DNA of 36,584 bases from Gemmatimonadota bacterium (GCA_003221075.1 QHUF01000281.1:1-36584); one strand, 5' to 3'. Positions 23,870 through 32,250 are shown, counted from the stretch's first letter. Notes: a model not told the origin generated them from the sequence alone. Made by a program: numbers and translations.

Positions 23870-25345
23870 ATGAGACGTTCGAGTCTGGTGTTGCTGGCGC
23901 TGACGTCACTGACGCTGTTCGGGTGCGACGCGCTCCGCGACGCGTTCTCGCCGCGCGCGGACGTGGTCGCGCGCGCCAATGACCAGACCTTGACGGTCGA
24001 TCGGCTCGCCGGTTGGGCGGGTGAGAGCAAGCAGGTCCCGCTCGATCCGCTCACGCTGAGCCGGGTGTCGCGCTACTGGGTGGAATACACGCTATTCGCC
24101 CAAGCGCTGGCCGACGGGAAAAACCTGCGCGATTCGGCCACGGCGGCCGCGGCGATGTGGCCCGTCGTGTCCCGGCTCAAGTGGCAACGGTTCCACGACC
24201 GGATCGTCACGGGGCATGACCTGACGCCCCAACAACTGGATTCGGCGTATCAGAGCGGACCATACCGCGTGTTCCAGCACATCCTGTTCCGGGTCATGCC
24301 GGCCCAGGGCGCCAAGGCGACTGATGGGAATGCACTCATCAGACTCGATGCGCAGAAGCATAGTCAGGCCGACCAGCTGCTGCCGCAGGCGCGCACGGCG
24401 GGCGCTCGCTTCGCACAGCTCGCCTCACGGTATTCGGAGGATCCGGGATCGAAGGTCGCAGGCGGATCGCTCGGTCTCTCCACAAGAGGTCAGTTCGTGG
24501 GAGAATTCGATGACGCGGCCTGGCAGCTCGCGCCCGGCGCGGTCAGCGGGGTCGTGAAAAGCCAGTTTGGGTATCACATCATTCGCCGTCCGCCGCTGGC
24601 CGAGGTCCGGGATTCGTTCCGCCTCGGCCTGCAGGAGCGGATGTCGCAGCACGGCGACTCACTGTACGTCGATAGCCTCGTCATCAAGCGGAAGATCGAG
24701 CCGGTGAGCCGGGCGCCCGCCTACGCGAAAGCCGCGGTGCAGGATATGGACGCCGCGCGGTCGAGCAACCGGGTGCTCGTGAAGTATCGCGGCGGATCGC
24801 TGAAGGTCCGGGACTTCGCGCGCTGGCTGAACGCGCTCGATCCGCAGATCCTGAGCGCATTGCCGCAGGCGAACGACGAGCAGATCAACCAATTCCTGAA
24901 GTCGCTCGCGCAGCAACAGCTGATGCTGCAGCAGGCGGACTCCGCCAAGGTCACGCTGACCGCGGAGGACTGGCAGCGCGTGCGCGACGAGCACGACTCC
25001 ACGATGGTTCAGATCACGACGCTCCTGAACTTGTCCGCCGCGGTGCTCCACGATTCGGGCGGGCCGTCGCCCGAAAAACGCACCAATTTCGCGATGGGAC
25101 GCGTCAACGACTACTTCGATCGCGTGTTCCACGGACGGGCGCGCTTCTTTCCCTTGCCCGCATTCCTGGCCGATACGCTGCTCGCGGACGCGCGGTGGAA
25201 CGTGGATGCGGCGGGCGTGCGGCGCGCAGTGGAGCGCGGCCAGGAGATTCGGGCCGATTCGGCCCAGGCGTCCAATGCGCCGCGCATGACGCCCGCGCCG
25301 GGACCGGCACCGATCGACACGACGAAGAGGCAGGCACCGAGATGA
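23870..25345 (+). CDS. Parvulin-type peptidyl-prolyl isomerase lipoprotein (SurA/PpiC-like)
   Basis: A 491-residue lipoprotein with a lipobox ending LTLFGC (Cys19). A SurA/PrsA-like N-terminal part is followed by a parvulin domain at about 130-245: the first strand has VFQHILFRVMPAQG, the centre ASRYSEDPGSKVAGGSLG and the end SQFGYHIIRR, the standard rotamase pattern. The remaining ~240 residues are helix-rich and end in a Pro/Ala-rich tail. It probably acts as a periplasmic chaperone/foldase anchored to a membrane, like PrsA or PpiD. GAGG lies 6 bases before the ATG, 18 bases after mfd, and its stop overlaps the surA start as ATGA. Having two foldase genes side by side suggests paired work on outer-membrane proteins. 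Confidence 0.9.
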   Translation: MRRSSLVLLALTSLTLFGCDALRDAFSPRADVVARANDQTLTVDRLAGWAGESKQVPLDPLTLSRVSRYWVEYTLFAQALADGKNLRDSATAAAAMWPVVSRLKWQRFHDRIVTGHDLTPQQLDSAYQSGPYRVFQHILFRVMPAQGAKATDGNALIRLDAQKHSQADQLLPQARTAGARFAQLASRYSEDPGSKVAGGSLGLSTRGQFVGEFDDAAWQLAPGAVSGVVKSQFGYHIIRRPPLAEVRDSFRLGLQERMSQHGDSLYVDSLVIKRKIEPVSRAPAYAKAAVQDMDAARSSNRVLVKYRGGSLKVRDFARWLNALDPQILSALPQANDEQINQFLKSLAQQQLMLQQADSAKVTLTAEDWQRVRDEHDSTMVQITTLLNLSAAVLHDSGGPSPEKRTNFAMGRVNDYFDRVFHGRARFFPLPAFLADTLLADARWNVDAAGVRRAVERGQEIRADSAQASNAPRMTPAPGPAPIDTTKRQAPR

Positions 25346-26670
25346 GACTTCTCTTTGGTCTTCTGACGGCGTGTGCCGTCACGACCGCTGCCGCGCAGCA
25401 ACGCGCTCCCACGCCGGCCGCGGATCAGACACTCGATCGCATCGTGGCGATCGTGGGGACGCGTCCGATTCTGGCGTCACAAATCGAAGAAGAAATGGTC
25501 CAGCAGCAGGCCCAGGGCCAGGCGCTGCCGACCGATTCCGCGGGCCTGGCCACGATGCGGCGGCAAATCCTCGACCGTCTGGTCGAGCTGGAAATCCTGG
25601 TGCAGCAGGCGGAGCGCGACACCACGATCAAGGTGACGGACCAGGAAGTACTCGATCAGGTGGAGCAGACGTACCAGAACGTCCGCAAGCAGTTCAGCAC
25701 GGAGAACGATTTCCGCGATCAGATCCGTCAGGCGCGGTTTGGGTCGGTCGAGGAGTGGCGCCGCTGGCTGGCGGATGAGCAGCGTCGGCAGCTGTACGCG
25801 CAGCGCCTGATCGAGGCGCAGCGACAGAAGGGAAAGCTGCGCCCGATTCCGCCGACCGATGCGCAGATGCGCGAATTCTGGGAGCAGAACAAGGAACAGC
25901 AGCCGAAGCGCCCCGCGACGGTTTCGTTCCGGCAGATCGTCCTCAAGCCGGTGCCCGATTCGGCCTCCCGGCAGCGTGCGCTGCAGCTCGCCGAGTCGCT
26001 CGTCGTGGAGCTGCGGCATCCAGGCGCCGATTTCGCGGCCGCGGCGAAGCGGTTCTCCCGCGATAGCGCCTCCGCGGCCCAGGGCGGCGAGCTTGGCTGG
26101 TTCCGGCGCGGCGTCATGGTGAAGGAATTCGAGGATGTCGCGTTCCGGGTCCGGCCGGGGGAGATCGCGGGCCCGGTCGAGACGTCGTTCGGATTCCACA
26201 TCATCAACGTCGAGCGCACACAGCCGGCCGAGATTCTGGCCCGTCACATCCTCATCACCCCCGAGATCAGCGCGGGACAGATCGCCATCGCCCGGCGCCG
26301 GGCCGATTCGCTACACGACGCCCTCGGCCGTGGGGGCGTGCACGCATCCTTCGACTCCCTGGCGAAGATCTACGCCGATCCGCTGGAGCCCAAGCTGGCT
26401 GAGGATGCCCCGTTCACGGACCTGTCGCCGGAATACCAGAAGGTTCTTGCAGGCGACACGACGACCGGGTTGAAGCCGGTGATCGTGGAGGGGGCCGACG
26501 CGCCGCGCACCAAGTTTGTGGTCCTCGAAGTGACCGGCCGCCACGACGCAGGCGAGCTGGCGTTCGAGGACGTGAAGCTGCGGATCCGCCAGTCGCTCGG
26601 GGACCAGCTCGCGATCCGGCATTTCATCGATCAACTGCGGCGCCAGATTTACATCAACATCAGACTCTAG
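25342..26670 (+). CDS. surA: Periplasmic chaperone/peptidyl-prolyl isomerase SurA
   Basis: A 442-residue exported protein, close to the E. coli SurA length (428). The signal peptide MRLLFGLLTACAVTTAAAQ is followed by the SurA N-domain, beginning LDRIVAIVGTRPILASQIEE. The first parvulin domain (about 185-290) has VSFRQIVLKPVPD, the pattern GGELGWFRRGVMVKEFEDVA and TSFGFHIINVE; a second, degenerate one starts at ILARHILITPEIS. SurA guides unfolded outer-membrane proteins through the periplasm. The start at 25342 is chosen from its ATGA overlap with the previous stop; the frame stays open further upstream but there it only overlaps the neighbour. pdxA follows at once, as in E. coli. Confidence 0.94.
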   Translation: MRLLFGLLTACAVTTAAAQQRAPTPAADQTLDRIVAIVGTRPILASQIEEEMVQQQAQGQALPTDSAGLATMRRQILDRLVELEILVQQAERDTTIKVTDQEVLDQVEQTYQNVRKQFSTENDFRDQIRQARFGSVEEWRRWLADEQRRQLYAQRLIEAQRQKGKLRPIPPTDAQMREFWEQNKEQQPKRPATVSFRQIVLKPVPDSASRQRALQLAESLVVELRHPGADFAAAAKRFSRDSASAAQGGELGWFRRGVMVKEFEDVAFRVRPGEIAGPVETSFGFHIINVERTQPAEILARHILITPEISAGQIAIARRRADSLHDALGRGGVHASFDSLAKIYADPLEPKLAEDAPFTDLSPEYQKVLAGDTTTGLKPVIVEGADAPRTKFVVLEVTGRHDAGELAFEDVKLRIRQSLGDQLAIRHFIDQLRRQIYINIRL

Positions 26671-26672
26671 CC

Positions 26673-27554
26673 TTGGTGCCCTCCCCGCCTCCTGCTCCCC
26701 GGCCGCGTCTCGCGGTGGCCGTGGGCGATCCGCGAGGAATCGGCCCCGAAGTGGTGCGCAAAGCGCTGCGGCAGCCTCTCGAGGCGGATGTCCGCATCGT
26801 CGGCGGCTGGGACGACGGGGCGAAGGCGCCGAGCGATCTCGAAGCCGGCCGGGCGGCCGCCCAGAACATCGAGGCCGCCGCGCGGCTCGCGCTCTCAGGT
26901 GAAGCCGACGCCATCGTCACCGGGCCCGTCAACAAGCTGGCGCTGCACGCCGCCGGCTATCGCTTTCCGGGCGTCACGGAATTCCTCGCGCACATCGCCG
27001 GTGACATTCCCGTGGCGATGATGTTGACGACGGGGCGGCTGCGCGTCGTGCTCGTGACCACGCATCTCTCGTTGCGGGACGCGATCGCGTCGGTCACGAC
27101 CGAGCGGGTGGTGGAGGCGGGCCGCATCGCGACCGATGCGCTGCGCCAGTGGTGGGGTATCGCCTCGCCGCGACTGGCGCTCTGCGCGCTGAACCCGCAC
27201 GCGGGCGAGAGCGGGTTGTTCGGCGACGAGGACGACCGTCTGCTCCGGCCGGCGGCGACGGCGCTCGACGCCGCGGGGCCGCTCCCGGCCGACACCGTGT
27301 TCGTGCGCGCGTTGCGCGGCGAATTCGACGCGGTGCTCGCGCCCTATCACGACGTGGGAATGACGGCGGTGAAAGTCTCGGGGTTCGGCACCGGCGTGAA
27401 CGTGACCTTAGGCCTGCCGTTCATCCGCACGTCACCCGATCACGGGACGGCGTTCGACATCGCGGGGAAGGGGATCGCCGATGCGGGGTCGATGCGGGCG
27501 TCGTTGGAGCTGGCCGTGCAGCTGGTGGGCGCCCGCCGGCAGCCAGGCGACTAG
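26673..27554 (+). CDS. pdxA: 4-hydroxythreonine-4-phosphate dehydrogenase PdxA
   Basis: A 293-residue enzyme of vitamin B6 (pyridoxal phosphate) synthesis that oxidises 4-phosphohydroxy-threonine with NAD+. Motifs in order are VGDPRGIGPEVV, TGPVNK, TTHLSLRDA, LNPHAGESG, APYHDVGM and GLPFIRTSPDHGTAFD. The three metal-binding histidines of the family (in TTHL, NPHAG and YHD) are all present. It is about 35 residues shorter than E. coli PdxA (329), and the gap falls in the N-terminal part after VVRKAL, where a variable loop is lost. The start is TTG 26673 or GTG 26676, two bases after the surA stop and without a clear Shine-Dalgarno sequence. Its last 4 bases overlap the convergent CBS-protein gene. 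Confidence 0.94.
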   Translation: MVPSPPPAPRPRLAVAVGDPRGIGPEVVRKALRQPLEADVRIVGGWDDGAKAPSDLEAGRAAAQNIEAAARLALSGEADAIVTGPVNKLALHAAGYRFPGVTEFLAHIAGDIPVAMMLTTGRLRVVLVTTHLSLRDAIASVTTERVVEAGRIATDALRQWWGIASPRLALCALNPHAGESGLFGDEDDRLLRPAATALDAAGPLPADTVFVRALRGEFDAVLAPYHDVGMTAVKVSGFGTGVNVTLGLPFIRTSPDHGTAFDIAGKGIADAGSMRASLELAVQLVGARRQPGD

Positions 27555-28891
27555 CTCGACGGCTCCGGTACGTGCGCAGTCGTCGGCCACACGCGCACCC
27601 GCCCCACGCGCCGGCCGTCCATCTCGAGAATCTCGAACGTCGCGTCCTGCAGATTGACGCGGTCCCCCACCTTGGGCAGGCGGCCGAGCTGCCCGAACAA
27701 CAGCCCGCCTATCGTCGTGTAGTCGGCGTCGTCGAGGTGGAGCTTGAGCATCCGATTGATGTCGCTGATCTCGGTGCTGCCGGGCAAAATCGGGACGCCG
27801 CTGCCTGCGCTGCTCGTCGCGCCCGCCGGCGCTGCCGCCGGGACTTGGTCGTACTCGTCGTAGATCGGGCCCACGATTTCTTCGAGCAAATCTTCCATCG
27901 TCACGAGCCCCGCCGTCCCGCCGAATTCGTCGAGTACGATGGCGAGATGTACCTTCTGGCGTTTCATGTCCGCCAACACGTCTTCCACTTCGCGCGTCCC
28001 CGGTACGAAGAAGGCTGGCCGAGCGATGTCCTGCACGGGCGCTTCCGCGCCGGACAGCAAGCCGCGGAGGATATCCTTGGCGTGCACGGTGCCGACGACG
28101 TCGTCGAGCGATTCGCCGGTCACGGGATAGCGTGAGCGTCCCGCGGCCGCGACGCGGTCCGCGGCCTCGGCGAGGGACGCCTCGGCGGGGAGGGCGACCA
28201 TTTGGGTGCGCGGCGTCATCACGTCGCGCGCATTCTTTTCGCTGAACTCGAACACGCCTTCCAGCAGGCGCGCGTCGCCCGCGCCCAGGCCGCCCGTCTT
28301 GCGGCTCTGCTGGACCAGCATGCGGATCTCTTCAGGGGAGTGCACGCGATCGAGTTCAGGACTCGAGCTTTTGATGCCGAGCAGCCGGAGCACGATGCGC
28401 GCGCTCACATTCAGCACGAAGTTGAACGGGCGCGTGATCCACGAAAACATGATGAGCGGTGATGCGACCCAGCGGCTCGTGGCTTCCGGGTGCGTGATCG
28501 CCCATGTCTTCGGCACGAGTTCGCCGAACACCACGTGCAGGAAGGAGATCGTGCCGACGGCAACGACGGAGGCGATGCCGCCGCGGGTCAAGAAATCGAG
28601 CGCGGGCGGCAAAGCCCGAAACCAGTCCCGAAACAGGTGGGCGACCGTATCCTCGGCCACGTAGCCGAGCAGGATGGATGTCAGCGTGATGCCGAGCTGC
28701 GTCGCAGATAGGAGCCGGTACAGATCGCCGAGGGCTTTGCGCACGACGCGCGCTTTCCGGTCGCCGCGCCGCACCATCGCTTCGATCCGTGTGCGCCGGG
28801 ACGCGACAAGCGCGAATTCCGCCGCCACGAAGAAGGCGTTGGCCAGGACGAGCGCGACGATGGCCAGCAGCCGCAAACCCAGGACGTTCAC
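27551..28891 (-). CDS. CNNM/CorC-HlyC-type membrane protein with CBS domains
   Basis: A 446-residue membrane protein of the hemolysin C/CNNM family. The N-terminal DUF21 membrane domain (about 1-190) opens with ALVLANAFFVAAEFALVASR and contains SATQLGITLTSILLGYVAE and VFGELVPKTWA. Two CBS domains follow at about 205-330, including DVMTPRTQMVALPAE and AIVLDEFGGTAGLVTMEDLL. A CorC_HlyC domain forms the C-terminus, with DATFEILEMDGRRVGRVRVW. Relatives are linked to magnesium or cobalt efflux, and the CBS pair binds adenine nucleotides. The start is a GTG. It is divergent from the CDF exporter across only 37 bases, so both metal genes may answer to one regulator. Confidence 0.92.
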   Translation of the reverse strand: MNVLGLRLLAIVALVLANAFFVAAEFALVASRRTRIEAMVRRGDRKARVVRKALGDLYRLLSATQLGITLTSILLGYVAEDTVAHLFRDWFRALPPALDFLTRGGIASVVAVGTISFLHVVFGELVPKTWAITHPEATSRWVASPLIMFSWITRPFNFVLNVSARIVLRLLGIKSSSPELDRVHSPEEIRMLVQQSRKTGGLGAGDARLLEGVFEFSEKNARDVMTPRTQMVALPAEASLAEAADRVAAAGRSRYPVTGESLDDVVGTVHAKDILRGLLSGAEAPVQDIARPAFFVPGTREVEDVLADMKRQKVHLAIVLDEFGGTAGLVTMEDLLEEIVGPIYDEYDQVPAAAPAGATSSAGSGVPILPGSTEISDINRMLKLHLDDADYTTIGGLLFGQLGRLPKVGDRVNLQDATFEILEMDGRRVGRVRVWPTTAHVPEPSS

Positions 28892-28893
28892 GG

Positions 28894-28906
28894 CCTAATA
28901 GTATTA
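28894..28906. promoter_or_regulatory. AT-rich palindrome between two metal-transport genes
   Basis: CTAATA-G-TATTAG is a perfect inverted repeat with 6-base arms in the 37-base gap between the divergent CBS protein and the CDF exporter. Its AT-rich composition is unusual for this DNA. It overlaps where the -10 boxes of both genes should lie, so it may be an operator or simply two back-to-back -10 elements. Confidence 0.35.
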
Positions 28907-28928
28907 GATTTGCGCCGAGGATACATCC

Positions 28929-29816
28929 GTGCTCCCCGCTGAAGCCCACTGCACCTATCGCGCGCCAATCAACGTCGAGACTCGACGCCGCCTGACGTTG
29001 GCGCTGGTAATTACCGCCATCGTCATGCTGGTCGAGCTGATCGGCGGATGGCTCTCGGGTTCGCTGGCGCTGCTCGCAGACGCTGCGCACATGCTCGCAG
29101 ACGTCGCCGCACTCGGCCTGGCGCTCGTCGCCGCGTGGATCGCGCAACGCCCGGCGACCCCCGAGCGGTCATTTGGGTTCATGCGCCTCGAGATTCTCGC
29201 GGCGCTCATCAACGGCGCGGTGTTGTTCGCCATCGCGGTCGGCATCGGCGTCGAGGCATGGCACCGGCTCCGTGTCCCGCAAATCGTGAATGGACCCTTG
29301 CTCCTCGCCGTCGCGGCGGTCGGCTTCGTCGCGAATCTCGCGGCCGTCATCGTCCTGCACCGCGGGCATGAACACTCGCTCAACCAGCGCGGCGCGTACC
29401 TGCACGTCCTGGGCGACTTGCTGGGGTCGGTGGGCGCGCTCATCGCCGGGCTCATCGTCATCACGTCAGGCTGGGTGTTGGCCGATCCCCTCATCTCTGT
29501 GCTGATCGGCGCGCTGGTCCTGATCAGTGCCTGGCGGTTGGTAAAGGAAAGCACCGATGTGCTGCTCGAAGCCGCGCCGCGGCACATCGCGCTCTCGGAT
29601 GTCCACGACCGTATTGCGTCGGTGCCGGGCGTCGAATCCGTGCATGACTTGCACCTCTGGACCGTGACGAGCGGCGTCGTCGCCATGAGCGGGCATCTCG
29701 TGGTCAAGAACCCGAGCGACAATCAGCCGGTGTTGGAGGCCGTGCAGGACCGGATGCGGGCACTCGGGATCGCCCATGTGACGGTGCAGGTGGAGAAGGA
29801 GCCCACGTGCGACTAG
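28929..29816 (+). CDS. CDF-family cation exporter (zinc type)
   Basis: A 295-residue cation diffusion facilitator. Six membrane helices fit the sequence, starting with LALVITAIVMLVELIGGWLS. The two metal-site motifs are DAAHMLAD in TM2 and LHVLGDLLGS in TM5; each is HxxxD, giving the His-Asp-His-Asp site of zinc exporters such as ZitB/CzcD. A histidine-rich loop (HRGHEHSLNQRG) lies just before TM5. The cytoplasmic C-terminal domain carries VHDLHLWTVTSGVVAMSGH. It exports Zn2+ (and perhaps Cd2+ or Co2+) in exchange for protons. The start is GTG 28929 with GAGGA about 9 bases upstream. A repeat-built hairpin begins directly after its stop. Confidence 0.93.
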   Translation: MLPAEAHCTYRAPINVETRRRLTLALVITAIVMLVELIGGWLSGSLALLADAAHMLADVAALGLALVAAWIAQRPATPERSFGFMRLEILAALINGAVLFAIAVGIGVEAWHRLRVPQIVNGPLLLAVAAVGFVANLAAVIVLHRGHEHSLNQRGAYLHVLGDLLGSVGALIAGLIVITSGWVLADPLISVLIGALVLISAWRLVKESTDVLLEAAPRHIALSDVHDRIASVPGVESVHDLHLWTVTSGVVAMSGHLVVKNPSDNQPVLEAVQDRMRALGIAHVTVQVEKEPTCD

Positions 29817-29888
29817 GGCGGCAATAGGCGGCAATGGGCGGCAAAGGGGTTTGACTGTTGCCGCCTTGTGCCGCCCTATGCCGCCCAT
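29817..29888. repeat. Inverted array of 10-base GGCGGCA units between the CDF gene and typA
   Basis: Three direct units (GGCGGCAATA, GGCGGCAATG, GGCGGCAAAG) are followed by a 10-13 base spacer and then three inverted units (TTGCCGCC, TTGTGCCGCC, CTATGCCGCC). The arms can fold into a hairpin of three GC-rich helices with small internal loops. It starts right after the CDF stop codon, so it may act as a terminator, but no T-run follows. Its right arm merges with the typA promoter. Confidence 0.75.
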
Positions 29889-29895
29889 TTATACT
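29866..29895 (+). promoter_or_regulatory. Probable typA promoter
   Basis: TTGTGC at 29866-29871 and TATACT at 29890-29895 are separated by 18 bases. The -10 is good; the -35 keeps only TTG and is supplied by the repeat element. A start near 29902 would leave a leader of about 23 bases, with AAGGGG (29909-29914) as ribosome-binding site inside a small CCCCT/AGGGG hairpin. Confidence 0.4.
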
Positions 29896-29924
29896 GCGCC
29901 CCTCATTAAGGGGACCGTAACTCA

Positions 29925-31775
29925 GTGAAGATTCGTAACATCGCCATCATCGCCCACGTCGATCACGGCAAGACGACGCTCGTGGATCAGATGCTCCGTC
30001 AGGCCGGTGTGTTCCGCGCCAATCAGCAGGTGGCGGAGCGCGTCATGGATTCGAATCCGCTCGAGCGTGAACGCGGAATTACGATCCTGGCCAAGAATAC
30101 TTCGGTTCGCTGGAGCGATACGAAAATCAATATTGTGGACACGCCGGGGCACGCCGATTTCGGCGGTGAAGTCGAGCGCATCCTGCGGATGGTGGATGGC
30201 TTCCTGCTCCTCGTCGATGCCGCCGAGGGACCGATGCCGCAGACGCGGTTCGTGGCGGGGAAGGCGTTGGCGCTCGGCCTGAAGCCGATCGTGCTGGTCA
30301 ACAAGATCGACCGCCCGGACGCGGAGCCGATGCGGGTGCACGACGAGGTGCTGGAGCTGCTGATGGACCTCGAGGCGACGCCGGAGCAGTTCAACTGTCC
30401 TTTCCTTTATACGTCGAGTCGACTGGGCACGGCGACACTGGAGCTCGACGAGCCGGGGACGACGTTGACGCCGCTGTTCGACACGATTCTGGGAACGATT
30501 CCGCCGCCGAAGGCAACCGAGGCCGGTCCGTTCCAGATGTTGATCTCGACGCTCGATTATTCGTCCTACCTGGGACGGATCGGGATCGGGCGCATCGAGC
30601 GGGGGCAGGTGCATGTCGGGGATACGGTTGCGTTACTGTCGATTGGCGAGCCAGGTCCTGTGGGTGACGGGTTGTTCGAACAGGCCAAGATCGTGAAGCT
30701 TTTTGCTTTTGAAGGTTTGGAGCGCGTCGAGCTTGAGACGGCGGCCGCCGGCGAGATCGTCGCCGTCGCGGGGCTGGCAGGGGTCGAAATTGGGAAGACG
30801 GTGACCGCACCAGATCACCTCGACCGGCTGGCCGGTATCGCGGTCGAAGAGCCGACGATCTCGGTGGACATGCTGGTCAACAATTCGCCGCTCGCGGGTC
30901 GTGAGGGGAAGTTCGTGACCGGCCGGCAGCTGCGAGAGCGGCTGTACCGCGAGCTGGAGCGGAACGTCGCGCTGCGGGTCGAGGACACGGACACGCCGTA
31001 CGCCTTCACGGTCTCAGGGCGCGGCGAGCTGCACCTCGGCATTCTGATGGAGACGATGCGTCGTGAAGGATACGAGTTTCAGGTGAGCCGGCCGCGGATC
31101 ATTCCGCGGGAAGGTCCCAATGGCGAGCGGCTCGAGCCCTATGAGGAGCTGATGATCGACTGTCCCGAAGGGTACGTCGGGGTGGTCATGGAGAAGCTGG
31201 GGCCGCGGCGCGCCACGATGCTGGACATGAAGAACCCCGGCCTGGGAATGGTGCGGATGCGGTTCAAGATCCCCGCCCGCGGGCTGCTGGGGTATCGTTC
31301 GGAGTTCCTGACGGATACGCGGGGGACGGGAATCATCCACCACCGCTTTTTCGAGTACGATTTGTGGGCCGGCCCGCTCTCGGGCCGGAACCGGGGTGTC
31401 ATGGTGGCGGACCGGGAGGGGGTAGTCGTGGCGTTCGCCCTCTTCAATCTTCAGGAGCGCGGTACGATGTTCGTACAGCCGGGGGATCCGGTCTATGAGG
31501 GGATGATCATCGCGGAGCACGTCCGGCCTGGCGATATGGACGTGAACGCGACGAAGGAAAAGAAGTTGACGAACATGCGCACGACGGCGGCGGACGAGAT
31601 GATTATCTTGGAGCCGCCACGCCAGATGACCTTGGAGCTGGCGTTGGAGTACATCGAAGACGACGAGCTGATCGAGGTGACACCGACCTCGTTGCGGCTG
31701 CGTAAGCGTCTACTCGGCGCGACGGAACGCCGCAAGCTGGCCCGCAGCGAGAAGCGGGCGTTGTCGGAGGAGTAG
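29925..31775 (+). CDS. typA: Ribosome-associated GTPase TypA/BipA
   Basis: A 616-residue translational GTPase at normal length. It begins MKIRNIAIIAHVDHGKTTLV, then RERGITILAKN, DTPGHADFGGE and NKIDRPDA, the complete G-motif set. The central EF-G-like domains include SGRGELHLGILMETMRREG and the TypA signature region around GLLGYRSEFLTDTRGTG, and the C-terminal domain ends after LRLRKRLLG. TypA helps 50S assembly and adaptation to cold and other stresses. The start is a GTG with AAGGGG about 10 bases upstream. The gene is followed by a small acidic-protein gene on the same strand. Confidence 0.97.
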   Translation: MKIRNIAIIAHVDHGKTTLVDQMLRQAGVFRANQQVAERVMDSNPLERERGITILAKNTSVRWSDTKINIVDTPGHADFGGEVERILRMVDGFLLLVDAAEGPMPQTRFVAGKALALGLKPIVLVNKIDRPDAEPMRVHDEVLELLMDLEATPEQFNCPFLYTSSRLGTATLELDEPGTTLTPLFDTILGTIPPPKATEAGPFQMLISTLDYSSYLGRIGIGRIERGQVHVGDTVALLSIGEPGPVGDGLFEQAKIVKLFAFEGLERVELETAAAGEIVAVAGLAGVEIGKTVTAPDHLDRLAGIAVEEPTISVDMLVNNSPLAGREGKFVTGRQLRERLYRELERNVALRVEDTDTPYAFTVSGRGELHLGILMETMRREGYEFQVSRPRIIPREGPNGERLEPYEELMIDCPEGYVGVVMEKLGPRRATMLDMKNPGLGMVRMRFKIPARGLLGYRSEFLTDTRGTGIIHHRFFEYDLWAGPLSGRNRGVMVADREGVVVAFALFNLQERGTMFVQPGDPVYEGMIIAEHVRPGDMDVNATKEKKLTNMRTTAADEMIILEPPRQMTLELALEYIEDDELIEVTPTSLRLRKRLLGATERRKLARSEKRALSEE

Positions 31776-31835
31776 GAGCAGGGAACGGGTTCCGGAGTTC
31801 GGTCGTTCGACGTAAACCTCACCCGGAGGTGGGCA

Positions 31836-32081
31836 ATGCTGGCCCGCGAGACGTCGGCGAACTGGTCGCTCAAGCGCAGGAGCGACGACGTCGACGAGGA
31901 GTTCGGAGAATTCGAAGAGGACAAGGAACTCGACGAAGACTTCGATGATGATCTGGATGAAGACGAGCTCGACGATGAGGATCTCGACGAAGACGATTAC
32001 GACGACCTCGACGATGAGTTCGACGAGGGGGAAGAGGACGACTTCCGGCCCAAGAAGGGACCGAAGAGGGAATGGGAATAG
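31836..32081 (+). CDS. Extremely acidic small protein of unknown function
   Basis: An 81-residue protein of which 42 residues are Asp or Glu by my count. A basic start (MLARETSANWSLKRRS) is followed by a nearly continuous acidic stretch of DEDxLDDED type from residue ~17 to 68. A basic, Pro-containing end (RPKKGPKREWE) closes it. GGAGG lies 7 bases before the ATG, which supports real translation. It is 60 bases after typA on the same strand and just upstream of a tRNA gene. No family is recognised. Acidic tails of this kind mimic nucleic acid or bind ribosomal or RNA polymerase surfaces in other proteins (for example RpoE of Firmicutes), so a link to translation is possible but is inference. 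Confidence 0.7.
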   Translation: MLARETSANWSLKRRSDDVDEEFGEFEEDKELDEDFDDDLDEDELDDEDLDEDDYDDLDDEFDEGEEDDFRPKKGPKREWE

Positions 32082-32084
32082 GCT

Positions 32085-32160
32085 AGAGGCCGAGAGGCAC
32101 AGAGGCCGAGCGGCTGAGGCAAACTCAGCCTCTCAGCCCCTTGGCCTCTCAGCCGCTGAG
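32085..32160. repeat. Inverted array of AGAGGCCGAG-like units before tRNA-Ile
   Basis: The left arm is made of AGAGGCCGAG, AGGCAC, AGAGGCCGAG and CGGCTGAGGC; after AAA comes a right arm of CTCAGCC, TCTCAGCCCC, TTGGCCTCTC and AGCCGCTGAG. The two arms can pair in several registers, the innermost being GCTGAG-GCAAA-CTCAGC. The element fills the space between the acidic-protein stop and the tRNA, ending 2 bases before it. It shares the direct-then-inverted layout of the element at 29817-29888 but not its sequence. Confidence 0.75.
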
Positions 32161-32162
32161 TG

Positions 32163-32236
<74 letters not shown>

Positions 32237-32250
32237 TGGACAGAGACAGA

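Noticed and set aside
29817..29888. Possible insertion-sequence end or attachment site
   Set aside because: There is no transposase or integrase in the window, no target duplication, and both neighbouring genes are intact.
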